This document shows, in pieces, positions 34,667 through 44,086 of a DNA stretch of 46,100 nucleotides. The position numbers and the translations under genes are program-made. The stretch comes from JAVZIQ01 sp037440545 (GTDB lineage Archaea > Thermoproteota > Bathyarchaeia > Bathyarchaeales > Bathycorpusculaceae). The stretch spans positions 1 through 46,100 of the forward strand of contig JBBITX010000003.1 of assembly GCA_037440545.1 (NCBI GenBank). Reading direction: 5' to 3'. Every line of letters begins with the position of its first letter. Position 1 is the first letter of the stretch. The notes below the pieces were generated by a model, which worked only from the letters and a program-made list of their open reading frames with translations, ran no database searches and was not told where the DNA came from.

Positions 34667-35656
34667 TTAGGCTTTCTGCGCTTTAACTTCGCTGATTTTC
34701 CTGTTTAGTGCAGGCAAAACTTTGAAAAGGTCCTCGGCCACTCCATAGTCTGAGAAGCTGAATATTGGAGCTTTTTGGTCTTTGTTTACGGCTATTATTA
34801 AGTCTGAATTCTTCATGCCTAATACGTGTTGGAAGGCTCCGCTTATTCCAAGGGCTATGTAAAGCTTTGGCTTAACTGTTTTTCCGGAAGTGCCGACTTG
34901 GCGGTCTGCTGGAAGCCAGCCCTTATCAACTATTGGGCGGGAGCAGGCTAAAACACCTCCAAGGGATTTGGCAAGCTCTTCAGCTAGTGGTATATTGCTC
35001 AGGTCTTTTATTCCCCTTCCAATGCCCACAAGTACATCTGCAGAGGTTATGTCCACACCTCCTGGAGGTGGAGGAACATACTGCAGGAAAGTTTTTGCAG
35101 ATATCTCCTCTTTAACGGGGTAGGGGACGGCTATTATCTGGCCTTTCACAGGGGTTTCAGGCTTTTTAGCTTGGAAGGCTGCCTGCCTCACAGTTACCAT
35201 GTAGCTTTCTGACTTACGGAGAACTCCTTTAGCATTAACTTTTCCGCCGTATATTTGGCGTGTCACCACAAACCTATCACCTTCAAAGTCTATGTCTATG
35301 CAGTCTGTTGCCAATGGAATATTCATAGAGGCTGCAAGTCTCGGCGCTAAGTCCAAGCCGTATGATGTATGCCCCATAAGCGTTAGCAGCGGCTTACGCT
35401 CATGGATTATGGCTGAAATTGATTTTTGGTACAAGTCTGAATTGAAGTGTTCCAGCCTTTCATTCTCGACTAGTATAACTTTGTCAGCATATTCAGCTAA
35501 AATTTTCGCCTGTCCCATAACGTCTTTGCCTAATATTATGGCGCATAATTCCGCGTTTACTTTACCTGCGAGTTCTCTTGCCTTTGTCAGCATTTCAAAG
35601 GTTATATCTCTAAACTGTCCATGTCTATGTTCTGCCAAAACATGTATTTCAGCCAT
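34667..35656 (-). CDS. etfA: Electron transfer flavoprotein alpha subunit
   Basis: FAD-binding subunit of the ETF heterodimer, which shuttles electrons between dehydrogenases and a quinone or ferredoxin partner. The N-terminal half is the ETF adenine-nucleotide-hydrolase-like fold. The C-terminal FAD domain has VLVGIGRGIKDLSN, ACSRPIVDKGWLPADRQVGTSGKTVKPKLYIALGISGAFQHVLGM and IIAVNKDQKAPIFSFSDYGVAEDL. The 329 residues match the family. It abuts etfB (stop 35657). No acyl-CoA dehydrogenase or ETF-quinone oxidoreductase is nearby, so its partner is unknown. Confidence 0.94.
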   Translation of the reverse strand: MAEIHVLAEHRHGQFRDITFEMLTKARELAGKVNAELCAIILGKDVMGQAKILAEYADKVILVENERLEHFNSDLYQKSISAIIHERKPLLTLMGHTSYGLDLAPRLAASMNIPLATDCIDIDFEGDRFVVTRQIYGGKVNAKGVLRKSESYMVTVRQAAFQAKKPETPVKGQIIAVPYPVKEEISAKTFLQYVPPPPGGVDITSADVLVGIGRGIKDLSNIPLAEELAKSLGGVLACSRPIVDKGWLPADRQVGTSGKTVKPKLYIALGISGAFQHVLGMKNSDLIIAVNKDQKAPIFSFSDYGVAEDLFKVLPALNRKISEVKAQKA

Positions 35657-36445
35657 TTAAATCAACCCCTTGGATTTAAGTAGTTCTACAATTTTCGCTG
35701 CGATTTCGTCAGGTGTTCCTGTTAGGAATTCAGCTTGCTTTTCAACGGGCGGAATGTAAAGATTTTCTATTCGAAGCCATGAGCCTGCCTCTCCAACTTC
35801 GTTTTCGCTTAATCCGATGTCTGCTAACCCCATAACCTTAACCTCCCTCTGCATGGCTTTCCTTATACCCATTATTGAAACATAGCGGGGCTCATTAATG
35901 CCTGTTTGAACAGCGAAAAGCGCTGGAAGCTTAACCTCTAACTGTTCTTCCCAGCCTCCTTCAAGTTCACGGTTCACCACGGCTTTTCCGTCCTTTACCT
36001 CAATTTTCTTAACCATTGTAGAGTGGGGAACGCCTAACATTTCAGCTAAAGCCGGCCCAACAATGGAGCTTCCATCATCCCCAGCCTGTGCTCCAGTTAA
36101 GATTATGTCAAAGGGAAGGTTTTTGATGACGCTGTAGAGGATTTTAGCCGTTGCATATGCATCTGAACCCTCAAACTTTGGATCTGTGAGACGTATAGCC
36201 TTATCAGCGCCACGAGCCAAACACTTCCTCAATGTAGCGTCAGACTCCTCTGAACCCACAGTTATGGCTGTAACTGTTCCTCCAAACTTTTCTTTCAGGC
36301 GTACAGCCTCTTCCAAAGCATAATCATCCCACTCATTTATGTCGTAGACCAAACCTGTTTTATCTATGCCTCTGCCACTTGCATCGATTTTCAACTCTGC
36401 TTCAGCAGTTTCTGGGACATGTTTAACACATACAATTACTTCCAA
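35657..36445 (-). CDS. etfB: Electron transfer flavoprotein beta subunit
   Basis: Partner of EtfA that holds AMP or, in bifurcating types, a second FAD. Marks are IVCVKHVPETAEAELKI at the N terminus, NEWDDYALEEAVRLKE, ILTGAQAGDDGSSIVGPALAEMLGVPH at about residues 115-140, and ELEGGWEEQLEVKLPALFAVQTGINEPRY near 165-193. The 262 residues match the family. The start is TTG 36445 with GGAGAG upstream; a TATA-like element (minus strand, near 36500-36493) precedes it. Whether this ETF bifurcates cannot be told here. Confidence 0.94.
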   Translation of the reverse strand: MEVIVCVKHVPETAEAELKIDASGRGIDKTGLVYDINEWDDYALEEAVRLKEKFGGTVTAITVGSEESDATLRKCLARGADKAIRLTDPKFEGSDAYATAKILYSVIKNLPFDIILTGAQAGDDGSSIVGPALAEMLGVPHSTMVKKIEVKDGKAVVNRELEGGWEEQLEVKLPALFAVQTGINEPRYVSIMGIRKAMQREVKVMGLADIGLSENEVGEAGSWLRIENLYIPPVEKQAEFLTGTPDEIAAKIVELLKSKGLI

Positions 36446-36547
36446 ACAGCCACTCTCCTAAACGATTCTTGAATTTGTAACATCAGCCACTCATATAATT
36501 TTTGCTTGATAAATAAAATTGCAAACATAATTTAAGCAATGTGAAAA

Positions 36548-39352
36548 TTACGGCCGAATTGGGTTTGCAGAGTTAATCTGTTTTCTTAAAACCTCCTCAG
36601 CTTTGATAATAGCTTCTTTCAGTTTATCCGTCTTCGTACCTCCACCCTGAGCAAAGTTGAATCTTCCTCCACCGCCTCCTCCAATTACTGCAGAAGCTTC
36701 CTTCACTATTTCGCCTGCGTTTACGCCTTTTTCGACAGCTTTGTTTCCGGCCATAACCATTATTCTGGCATTCTCGCCTTTCGAACTGTAGAAAACTGTA
36801 ACTGTGAATGGATCTCTCTTTATTATTTCACTTGCTGTTTGAACCATGCGGTTAACGTCCATATCCTCTCCAAAGCTGCGCAAAACGAGTTTTATTCCAT
36901 TTATCTCTTTGGCTTCCTCCTTTTTGGCTAAGACTGCACTTTCCCTTTGAGCAAGTTCTTTTATTAGCCGTTTTCTCTCAGCGTTTAACTCCTTCAATTT
37001 TTCAACAAGGTTTTCCGCGGTCTTGTCAAGCTTATCCAGGGGAGAGTTTAAGATCTCTGAAAGTTTCCATAAGAGCTCCTCGTTTTTCTGGGCGGCTTTT
37101 AAGGCGTGTATACCAACCGAGTAGACGAGCCTCTCAACGCCATCTTGAATTCTGTCAGAGTGAACTATCTTTATGAAGCCTATTTCACCAGTGTTTTTCA
37201 GATGTGTTCCTGCGCAGGCTTCAACGTCCCATTCTCCAATCTTAACAACACGTATTTCCTTTCCTGGAACAGCGCCACCCTGGTAGAGTCTGAAACCATA
37301 TAGGGTTTCAGCCTCTGTTCTAGGCATCCACATGGTTTCAACTGGAATGTTCATTAAAACAGCCTCATTGGCAATGGTTTCTATTTTTTGCAGCTGCTCC
37401 CTTGTAAGTCTGCGGTAGTGGGTGATGTCAAGCCTTGCGCTTTCAATGCCTTTCTGCGTTCCAAACTGCCAGACATGTTGCCCTAAGACCCGCCTCGCCG
37501 CGCCGTTGATAACGTGTGTTGCTGTATGGCTTTTCATGAGACTGTAACGTCTCTCCCAGTTTAATTCTCCACGAATTAGGCTGCCTTCAGCTGGAACAGC
37601 CTTTCCTTTCACTCTGTGAACTATCACTCTTCCAATTTTTCTAACATCAACTACCTCAGCCTTGTGGCCGTTAAAGAACAGGTATCCTGTGTCTGAAGGT
37701 TGTCCTCCGCCTTCAGGATAAAAGCAGGTTTTATCGAGAACAACGTAGTCCTTTCCAAATACCTTAATAACTTTCGCCTCGAATTCCTTCATATACTGGT
37801 CCTTATAGTACAGTTCCTCTGTTTTTGGGAGGCCTTCCACTTGATTCTCAAGCCACTTTTCAGGTTTAGCTTCTCCCATTTGTCTTAATGTTTGCATGTG
37901 CCTCTCGGCGATTAATGCGTAAAAGTTTTCAGGTATTTCTGCGGTTAAGCCTTCACTTTCAGCTAGTTCCCTTACAATTTCAGGAGGTAAACCGTGGGAG
38001 TCGTAAAGTTCTATGAGGGTTTCTGATGGAAACCTTTCCACATTTTTGTTTTTAAGTTCGGCTGATATACGCCTAACAAGGCTTTCACCTTTCCTTATAG
38101 TTTCCTTGAATTTCTCCTCCTCTGCGTTTAGCATCTCCATAATCTCGTTTCTCATCTCTTTGAGTTGGGGGTAATCCGTAGACCAGTATTTGATCTGCAT
38201 ATCAATGATTTCGTAAAGCCTGTCAGCTATGCCCAGAAACCTTAAAAGCCTGTAGATCCTCCGAAAAAGTAGCCTAGCCAAGTAGCCCTCCTGAACGTTT
38301 GATGGAACAACCCCGTCGGAGAGTATGAAACACAGGCATTTAGTATGGTCTGCAACTGAAAAAACATTTTCAATTGGAAGTAAAATCCTATCAAGCTCTT
38401 CAGCGTTTAAACCTAAAACTTCAGCTATTTTTCTCCTCGCCTCAAGTCTGCTCGCTGCTTTATCTAGGCTTATAAGACTTGAAAGCTTAGCAACCTTAAC
38501 CAGGAGATCCGTATCCAACTCGGTTATTCCAGCCATTTTGAAAATTTCGTCTAGTAAACCGTTGTAGATCGAGTGGAAAGCGCTTGGAGAGCCCTGCGAA
38601 AGCCATGTGTAACGGTCTATGCCGTAGCCTGTGTCAACAGTTCTGATTGGAAGCTTAACGAACTCTCCATCCACAACTTTATACTGCATGAAAACGAGGG
38701 TTGCAACCTCCAAACCCCTTATTATGCATTCTAAGCACGGCCCAGCGTTTCCACCGCCTGACCACACTTCCTCCTTGTAGGTTACATCTTCAGGTTTTAG
38801 CCCTAACTCTTCAACTATGAACTCGTTATGGTATCTTACAGTTTGATCTTTCCAGTAAACCTCCCTGTCCGGATAGTTAAAAGCATGGTGTCCTCCCATC
38901 TCGAATATAGTTACATACTTACCGAAAGTTGGCCCAGTGTTTGTTATATCGACAAGACGTATACATGGCTGAACTATAACAAGAGGGTTAGCTGGAGGCG
39001 GGGATATACCCTCAGTTACATAGGGCTGAAAATCTATAATGCTAGCATGGGTTAAGTAAATGTCATCCCTCCACCTGGCCACAACAGGGTAAGGCTTTAT
39101 ACGTGTGTGTCCACGTTTATCAAAGAAGGAGAGGAAGGTTTCCCTCATCTCCCTCATAGTGAAGCTTTTCTTTGTAGGCGGATTGCCAATAAACGTATAC
39201 GATGCGCAACCCTCAGCCCTTGCCTCTCCACATGTTTCCTGCTCTGGATTAAGCGTCCAGTAATACGTCTCACATTTCGGACAAAGCTTCCTAACGTAGC
39301 CTAACTCCTTGAAGAAGGGCAAGGCATATTCGTCTGCTGGAAATTTATCCAA
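36548..39352 (-). CDS. alaS: Alanyl-tRNA synthetase, archaeal type
   Basis: Charges tRNA-Ala and edits mischarged serine or glycine. An archaeal N-terminal extension with a zinc-ribbon-like CPKCETYYWT and CGEARAEGC precedes the class II catalytic core (motif near TFGKYVTIFEMGGHHAFNYPDREVYWKD; VDTGYGIDRYTWL). The editing domain has HTATHVINGAARRVLG and CAGTHLKNTGEIG, giving the HxxxH and CxxxH zinc motif. The C-terminal C-Ala/DHHA1 region ends in a glycine-rich GGGGGGRFNFAQGGG. The 934 residues are full length. The start is TTG 39352, with a TATA-like TTTAAATTTATG about 55 bases upstream. Confidence 0.96.
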   Translation of the reverse strand: MDKFPADEYALPFFKELGYVRKLCPKCETYYWTLNPEQETCGEARAEGCASYTFIGNPPTKKSFTMREMRETFLSFFDKRGHTRIKPYPVVARWRDDIYLTHASIIDFQPYVTEGISPPPANPLVIVQPCIRLVDITNTGPTFGKYVTIFEMGGHHAFNYPDREVYWKDQTVRYHNEFIVEELGLKPEDVTYKEEVWSGGGNAGPCLECIIRGLEVATLVFMQYKVVDGEFVKLPIRTVDTGYGIDRYTWLSQGSPSAFHSIYNGLLDEIFKMAGITELDTDLLVKVAKLSSLISLDKAASRLEARRKIAEVLGLNAEELDRILLPIENVFSVADHTKCLCFILSDGVVPSNVQEGYLARLLFRRIYRLLRFLGIADRLYEIIDMQIKYWSTDYPQLKEMRNEIMEMLNAEEEKFKETIRKGESLVRRISAELKNKNVERFPSETLIELYDSHGLPPEIVRELAESEGLTAEIPENFYALIAERHMQTLRQMGEAKPEKWLENQVEGLPKTEELYYKDQYMKEFEAKVIKVFGKDYVVLDKTCFYPEGGGQPSDTGYLFFNGHKAEVVDVRKIGRVIVHRVKGKAVPAEGSLIRGELNWERRYSLMKSHTATHVINGAARRVLGQHVWQFGTQKGIESARLDITHYRRLTREQLQKIETIANEAVLMNIPVETMWMPRTEAETLYGFRLYQGGAVPGKEIRVVKIGEWDVEACAGTHLKNTGEIGFIKIVHSDRIQDGVERLVYSVGIHALKAAQKNEELLWKLSEILNSPLDKLDKTAENLVEKLKELNAERKRLIKELAQRESAVLAKKEEAKEINGIKLVLRSFGEDMDVNRMVQTASEIIKRDPFTVTVFYSSKGENARIMVMAGNKAVEKGVNAGEIVKEASAVIGGGGGGRFNFAQGGGTKTDKLKEAIIKAEEVLRKQINSANPIRP

Positions 39353-39510
39353 CCTTTAGCACTCCGATAAATCTTAGCTCAGTTCCAATTGATTAAAGCA
39401 TACATAAATTTAAACTATTTCACCATTCATGTTCAAGCCTAACGCTGAAAACCCAATAAAAATCCATAAGTTTAAACATTGAAGCCCTTAATGGAGGGCC
39501 TTAAGAGTCA

Positions 39511-40854
39511 TTATCTAAGGCTATGCCAGTCTTTTATAAGTCCTTCAAAGCTCTGGTGAGATTTCTCCATTCCGTAACGTGTCAATGGCTTGGTTAGGTG
39601 TCTCTGCGACCTAGGCGGGGTTATGTATAACCCCCTTTTTACATCGCGCTTTTCTTTAATTACAAGCTTGCTAAGATTTGGAAATCTTGAGCCGCATTTC
39701 TCGCACTTGAAGCCCTTTTCTCTACCCATAGATTTTAAGCGTTTTTCACATTTTGGGCATTTAGGATTCATGTATGCAAGTTTTGGTGCAAGCTTTAATA
39801 TGCGTAGCTTTTCAAGGTTTATTGTTTGAGGGTGGTTTTTAGAGGGAGGGCGTACTCCCCCGTAAACTTCAACGTAGTCTCCTGGAATTAGTTTGCTGGC
39901 GGTTTTTCGAAGATTTCCCGTGGGTGCATATGCAGCGCAATCTACCCATGCGGTTTCATCTTTAATTGGGAATACGACGTGTCTCCGAGGCACTGTTTTA
40001 GGGTTGGCTGCCACAGTTCCCTTAACGATAACTGGGTGGTATGGTTTTATTTGACTTAGATTTTTAACGCGTTTAAGGTGGGCGTCTGTGCCGTGGTTTG
40101 TTCGGAAAATCACCCATCTTTCTATAGGCTCATATGTTTTAATTATTTCAAAAGCTTTTTTGACAATAGTTGGAGTTTCCCCTCTAATTCCGAATAGTAT
40201 TGGGTCTGGCCCGCGGGGCGTTATGAGGACTCTTCCCTTCTCAGGATCCACATTGTTGAAAGTTTGGGGAGCCGTGACTCTGTCCATTTCGAAAACTGTC
40301 GAAACATCTACCTTCCTCTTCTTTCCAATGTTTTCAGGTGTGCGATAAGCAATTAATTCAAAGGTATAATCTTTCTCGAGGGTTTCGCCTATAGCTGCTA
40401 AACCCCCTATTATCCCGCGTGCATTTTTAAAGCCTACAGCCTCAGCCTTGAAACTCTTCAAAATTTTTAAGGCAGTCTTCATGCCTACAAGTCCAGTTAT
40501 AGCCGTTCTCGCGAAAGTTTTAATTTGCCTTGGAATTTTCGTCTTTCCTAAGAAGACAATTCCAGGCTCTGTGCCTTTATAGGCTAAATCTGAGTTCTCC
40601 TCGACGGTTTCTACAACTGCCTCTTTAATGCAGTCTTCATCTTTTTCTTCAAACTCTATTCTTAGGCATAGAGCTCCGTTTCCTCTTGTTTTCCATGGAA
40701 CATTCGGGTTAAGCCTAACCAGATTAGGATAATCTGTAAACCTCACGCCGAGATTCTGAAGTTTCTCAACGAGGAGTGCTGCAATGTAGGTTGTGCATCC
40801 CTTTCTAGGCGAGTCTGTATCGTCAAAGCCTATATGCATAGTTTTCAAAGGCAT
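39511..40854 (-). CDS. tiaS: tRNA(Ile2) 2-agmatinylcytidine synthetase
   Basis: Attaches agmatine to C34 of tRNA-Ile2 so that it reads AUA; archaea-specific. The N terminus has IGFDDTDSPRKGCTTY. The catalytic region follows with TRGNGALCLRIEF and GRVLITPRGPDPILFGIRG. An OB-fold domain (VIVKGTVAANPKTVPRRHVVFPI) and a C-terminal zinc ribbon (CPKCEKRL and CEKCGSRF, about 385-405) bind tRNA. The 447 residues match the family. ATG 40854 or the in-frame ATG at 40839 may start it. It stands alone on the minus strand. Confidence 0.94.
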   Translation of the reverse strand: MPLKTMHIGFDDTDSPRKGCTTYIAALLVEKLQNLGVRFTDYPNLVRLNPNVPWKTRGNGALCLRIEFEEKDEDCIKEAVVETVEENSDLAYKGTEPGIVFLGKTKIPRQIKTFARTAITGLVGMKTALKILKSFKAEAVGFKNARGIIGGLAAIGETLEKDYTFELIAYRTPENIGKKRKVDVSTVFEMDRVTAPQTFNNVDPEKGRVLITPRGPDPILFGIRGETPTIVKKAFEIIKTYEPIERWVIFRTNHGTDAHLKRVKNLSQIKPYHPVIVKGTVAANPKTVPRRHVVFPIKDETAWVDCAAYAPTGNLRKTASKLIPGDYVEVYGGVRPPSKNHPQTINLEKLRILKLAPKLAYMNPKCPKCEKRLKSMGREKGFKCEKCGSRFPNLSKLVIKEKRDVKRGLYITPPRSQRHLTKPLTRYGMEKSHQSFEGLIKDWHSLR

Positions 40855-40936
40855 ACCTCAAAAGCCGCAGGTAATCATTTTTGAAAATGCCAAGCTGAAA
40901 TAGAAAGGTGTTTGAAATAAAAGGGAATGTGTTGAG

Positions 40937-41179
40937 CTACTTTGCGGCTTCCTCAATTATTATCATTGTTAAAGTTGACCTAACTTTGTCCAGCCTTCTT
41001 ATTCTCCAAGTGACTATTTCTTTAAGCTTGTCCATTGTTTCTGCGCCTATCTTCGCAATTATGTCATAGACTCCGTAAACAGAATAGGCTTCCTCAATTC
41101 CTTCAATCTTCTTCAAGTCTTTTAGAACATCTGCTTCTGAACCTATTTCCGTGTTTATTAACACAAAGGCCTTAGGCAT
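40937..41179 (-). CDS. Stand-alone RAM (Lrp effector-binding) domain protein
   Basis: 80 residues forming only the Lrp/AsnC ligand-binding domain (AFVLINTEIGSEADVLKDLKKIEGIEEAYSVYGVYDIIAKIGA), with no helix-turn-helix. Such single-domain proteins are common in archaea and assemble as dimers or decamers that bind amino acids; the exact role is not known. It has its own promoter-like AT-rich region upstream (41200-41222), where GTATAAAG is a possible TATA, and GGGAG before the ATG. It is separated from the neighbouring genes, and its partner is unknown. Confidence 0.9.
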   Translation of the reverse strand: MPKAFVLINTEIGSEADVLKDLKKIEGIEEAYSVYGVYDIIAKIGAETMDKLKEIVTWRIRRLDKVRSTLTMIIIEEAAK

Positions 41180-41296
41180 TTCAATCTCCCAATAGAATAT
41201 TTTCTTTATACATTAAAATATTTTGTTGTCCCATCTGAAGGTTCTAAATGTCTTTCCGTGGAAAATATTCTTATTTCAATGTGAGAATTATAGGTT

Positions 41297-42859
41297 GTGG
41301 TTCAAGGCATGTCTTTGGAAAGCTTTCGTAAAAACGTTATAACAAGCCGTGAGATGAGAGCTCTCGAGCTGAACGCTGAGTATTTTGGGGTTTCTCAGCT
41401 TCAGCTTATGGAAAACGCTGGGCGCAGCGTAGCCTTAGAAATAGCTTCAAGGTTTAAACCACACGTAACCGTTGCGGTTTTCTGTGGTTTAGGGGGTAAT
41501 GGGGGCGATGGATTTGTAGCGGCCAGACATCTGTCAGCCATGGGATTTAAGGTTAAAGTGGTTTTGGCAGGAAAGTCTAAAGACATTTCCCATAAGGCTG
41601 CTTTAGAAAATTGGAGAGCAATTCAGTTTTTAAAAGAAAGCATATCCATATATGAGGTTTATGACAGCACACTAATACCAGAAATAAACGCTGAAGTTGT
41701 CGTCGACGCCCTCCTTGGAACTGGAAGCAAAGGAAGGCTTAAGCCACCCCTAATGCAAATTGTTGAAAGAATAAACTCTTTAGATGCTTTCCGTGTGGCT
41801 GTGGACATACCGAGCGGTATAGACTCAGACACAGGTGAAATTCTTGGAACAGCTGTAAAAGCCCATTTAACTGTAACCTTTCACAAAGCGAAGGCTGGCC
41901 TTGAAAAGGCAGGCGAATATGTAGGGGAACTAATTGTAAAAGATATAGGGATACCTAGGGAAATTGAAAACCTCGCTGGACCTGGAGACGTTTACTTGGC
42001 CGTTAAACCCCGTGCTCCTGAATCCCATAAGGGGGATTTTGGAAGACTTTTAGTGGTGGGTGGAAGTGAAACCTTTTCAGGCGCTCCAGCTTTGGTTGCC
42101 CTCGCAGCACTTCGCACAGGTGTCGACCTAGCTTATGTTGCAGCTCCTGAGAAAGTTTCTCACGACATTTCATCCATGTCACCTAACCTCATAACAATAA
42201 AACTTGATGGAGAACACTTGAACCCTGCTAATGTACCGACGCTTAAGGCGTATGTGGAGAGGGTTGACGCTTTAGTTTTAGGCCCTGGACTTGGGCTTCA
42301 CACAGATACAAAAGATGCTGTTAAGGCTTTGATTGAATTGGCGGAGAACGCTGGTAAGACACTTCTGCTAGATGCAGACGGATTAAAAGCCTACTCTGAG
42401 TTTAAAAGAAAGTTGAGGGTGCCTGTAGTTTTAACCCCCCACTCTGGCGAATACACCATATTAACAGGGGAAAGGCTTCCTGAAAATTTGTGGGAGAAAG
42501 TCTCTATGGTTAATAAGACAGCCATGGAACTAGGCGCTGTGCTTCTCCTTAAGGGACATGTCGACATAATATCAGATGGGGAACGGTTTAAACTTAATTT
42601 TACAGGAAACCCTGGAATGACTGTTGGAGGAACTGGAGATGTGCTATCAGGTGTTGTTGGAGCTTTTCTAGCCATGAAGATAAGACCATTTGAGGCCGCT
42701 GCAGCCGGGGCCTTCGTCAACGGGGCGGCTGGAGACTTTGTATTTGCTGAAAAAGGCTACCACATGGTTGCCACGGATCTCATAGACTGGATTCCACGTG
42801 TTCTAGACGATCCTATGAGCCACTTGAAGGTGCGAGGAACTAATGCCAGATCAAGTTAG
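41297..42859 (+). CDS. nnr: Bifunctional NAD(P)HX epimerase / dehydratase
   Basis: Repairs hydrated NADH and NADPH. The N-terminal epimerase domain (YjeF_N, about residues 10-220) has MENAGRSVALEI, CGLGGNGGDGFVAARHL and DALLGTGSKGRLKPP. The C-terminal ADP-dependent dehydratase (ribokinase-like, about 230-505) has LVVGGSETFSGAPALVALAALRTG, VLGPGLGL, LDADGLKAY, TPHSGEYTIL, and GNPGMTVGGTGDVLSGVVGAFLA with the catalytic Asp. The 520 residues match fused homologues. The start is GTG 41297 or ATG 41309. Its end overlaps tsr3 by 17 bases. Confidence 0.95.
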   Translation: MVQGMSLESFRKNVITSREMRALELNAEYFGVSQLQLMENAGRSVALEIASRFKPHVTVAVFCGLGGNGGDGFVAARHLSAMGFKVKVVLAGKSKDISHKAALENWRAIQFLKESISIYEVYDSTLIPEINAEVVVDALLGTGSKGRLKPPLMQIVERINSLDAFRVAVDIPSGIDSDTGEILGTAVKAHLTVTFHKAKAGLEKAGEYVGELIVKDIGIPREIENLAGPGDVYLAVKPRAPESHKGDFGRLLVVGGSETFSGAPALVALAALRTGVDLAYVAAPEKVSHDISSMSPNLITIKLDGEHLNPANVPTLKAYVERVDALVLGPGLGLHTDTKDAVKALIELAENAGKTLLLDADGLKAYSEFKRKLRVPVVLTPHSGEYTILTGERLPENLWEKVSMVNKTAMELGAVLLLKGHVDIISDGERFKLNFTGNPGMTVGGTGDVLSGVVGAFLAMKIRPFEAAAAGAFVNGAAGDFVFAEKGYHMVATDLIDWIPRVLDDPMSHLKVRGTNARSS

Positions 42860-43397
42860 AATATTTGTTTACCATGCAGGGCAATGTGACCCGAAAAAAT
42901 GCACCGCTTTAAAGCTTAAACGCCACGGGCTTGTCCGGATAGTAAGACAAATGAGATTTCTGCCAAGAGGAGCTGTAGTTTTAAATCCCCTATCCAAAAC
43001 TGCTTTTTCACCTGAAGATAGACAACGCATTAAAACGTGTGGCTTGGCAGCTTTAGACTTCAGCTGGGAGCATGCGGAGAAGCCTCTCACAAAGAGGGTT
43101 AGAGGAACCTCAAGGTGTCTACCATATCTTATAGCAGGAAACCCTGTGAACTTTGGCCGTCCAACAAAGCTGAGCACAGCGGAAGCCCTAGCAGCCGCGT
43201 TATACATAGCCGGATTTAAAGACGAAGCCTTAAAAATCCTATCCATATTTAAGTGGGGACACACATTTATAGAGCTAAACAGAGAAATGCTTGAAAGATA
43301 CGCCCATGCTAGAGGAAGCAGTGAAATAATAAAATTGCAGGGAGAATTCCTTAAAAACGAAAATTTGATAAAATCGAGCAAGAGCCTAATGTTGTAA
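42843..43397 (+). CDS. tsr3: rRNA aminocarboxypropyltransferase Tsr3
   Basis: Transfers the aminocarboxypropyl group of S-adenosylmethionine to the hypermodified uridine of small-subunit rRNA, in the cytoplasm. Family marks are YHAGQCDPKKCTALKLKRHGLV at the N terminus, VLNPLSKTAFSPEDR, GLAALDFSWEHAE near residues 63-75, and RCLPYLIAGNPVNFGRPTKLSTAEALAAALYIAG near 90-124. About 184 residues is typical for archaea. It overlaps the end of the NAD(P)HX repair gene, implying translational coupling between otherwise unrelated functions. Confidence 0.93.
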   Translation: MPDQVRIFVYHAGQCDPKKCTALKLKRHGLVRIVRQMRFLPRGAVVLNPLSKTAFSPEDRQRIKTCGLAALDFSWEHAEKPLTKRVRGTSRCLPYLIAGNPVNFGRPTKLSTAEALAAALYIAGFKDEALKILSIFKWGHTFIELNREMLERYAHARGSSEIIKLQGEFLKNENLIKSSKSLML

Positions 43398-43444
43398 AAG
43401 GAATAGTTCAATTAAGAGAATGAAGGGTAGATCCTAAAAAGGGA

Positions 43445-44086
43445 GTGGATGGCTTAGGCGTTATGGGGGGAATGGCTGACTTATACATGTTTCTTGTATC
43501 TGTTGCATTTGTATCCCTATCTGGCGTGATGATGCCAGGCCCTGTTTTCGCCGTAACGGTTGCCAAGGGATATAAGAGTAAGACTGCTGGAACCCTTATA
43601 GCCCTCGGACATGGAGCAATAGAGTTCCCATTAATTTTCCTAATATATTTTGGACTTTCAGAGTTTTTCGCTTCTGGCGTAGTTCAGAAAATTATTAGTC
43701 TGATGGGCGGTTTAATTCTAATTTATATGGGCTTCCAAACTCTTAAAATGAACGAGGAGAAAGGCATAGAGCCGAGTGGTTTAAGACATTCACCTTTTAT
43801 TGCAGGTCTAATTACTACAGGTGCAAACCCCTACTTCTTCCTTTGGTGGGCAACTATAGGCGCAGCCCTCACTTTGAACGCTTCCCTTTTCGGTCTGACT
43901 GGAATTTTGCTTTTCGCCATTACTCACTGGTCATGTGATCTTTTATGGGACACCATAGTTTCTCTCACGGTTTTTAAGTCTAAAAGATTTTTCACTGAAA
44001 AAGTCTTTAAACTTGTTTTCGGTTTCTGCTTTGTCGTTCTAGTCGTTTTTGGCATATGGTTTATTCTTTCAGCCTTTATAGGATGA
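43445..44086 (+). CDS. LysE/RhtB-family membrane exporter
   Basis: 213 residues with about six hydrophobic segments, as expected for amino-acid exporters of the LysE superfamily. The N-terminal signature GVMMPGPVFAVTVAKGYKSKTAG is intact, with an ALGHGAIEFPLIFLI second helix. GFQTLKMNEEKG marks the cytoplasmic loop, and TTGANPYFFLWWATIGAAL the second half. The substrate is unknown; nearby amino-acid synthesis genes are too far away to be strong evidence. The start may be GTG 43445 or one of the ATGs at 43463 and 43472. Confidence 0.85.
   Translation: MDGLGVMGGMADLYMFLVSVAFVSLSGVMMPGPVFAVTVAKGYKSKTAGTLIALGHGAIEFPLIFLIYFGLSEFFASGVVQKIISLMGGLILIYMGFQTLKMNEEKGIEPSGLRHSPFIAGLITTGANPYFFLWWATIGAALTLNASLFGLTGILLFAITHWSCDLLWDTIVSLTVFKSKRFFTEKVFKLVFGFCFVVLVVFGIWFILSAFIG

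Noticed and set aside
42869..43411. A 180-codon minus-strand frame opposite tsr3
   Set aside because: tsr3 on the plus strand has conserved family motifs along its whole length; the opposite frame does not.
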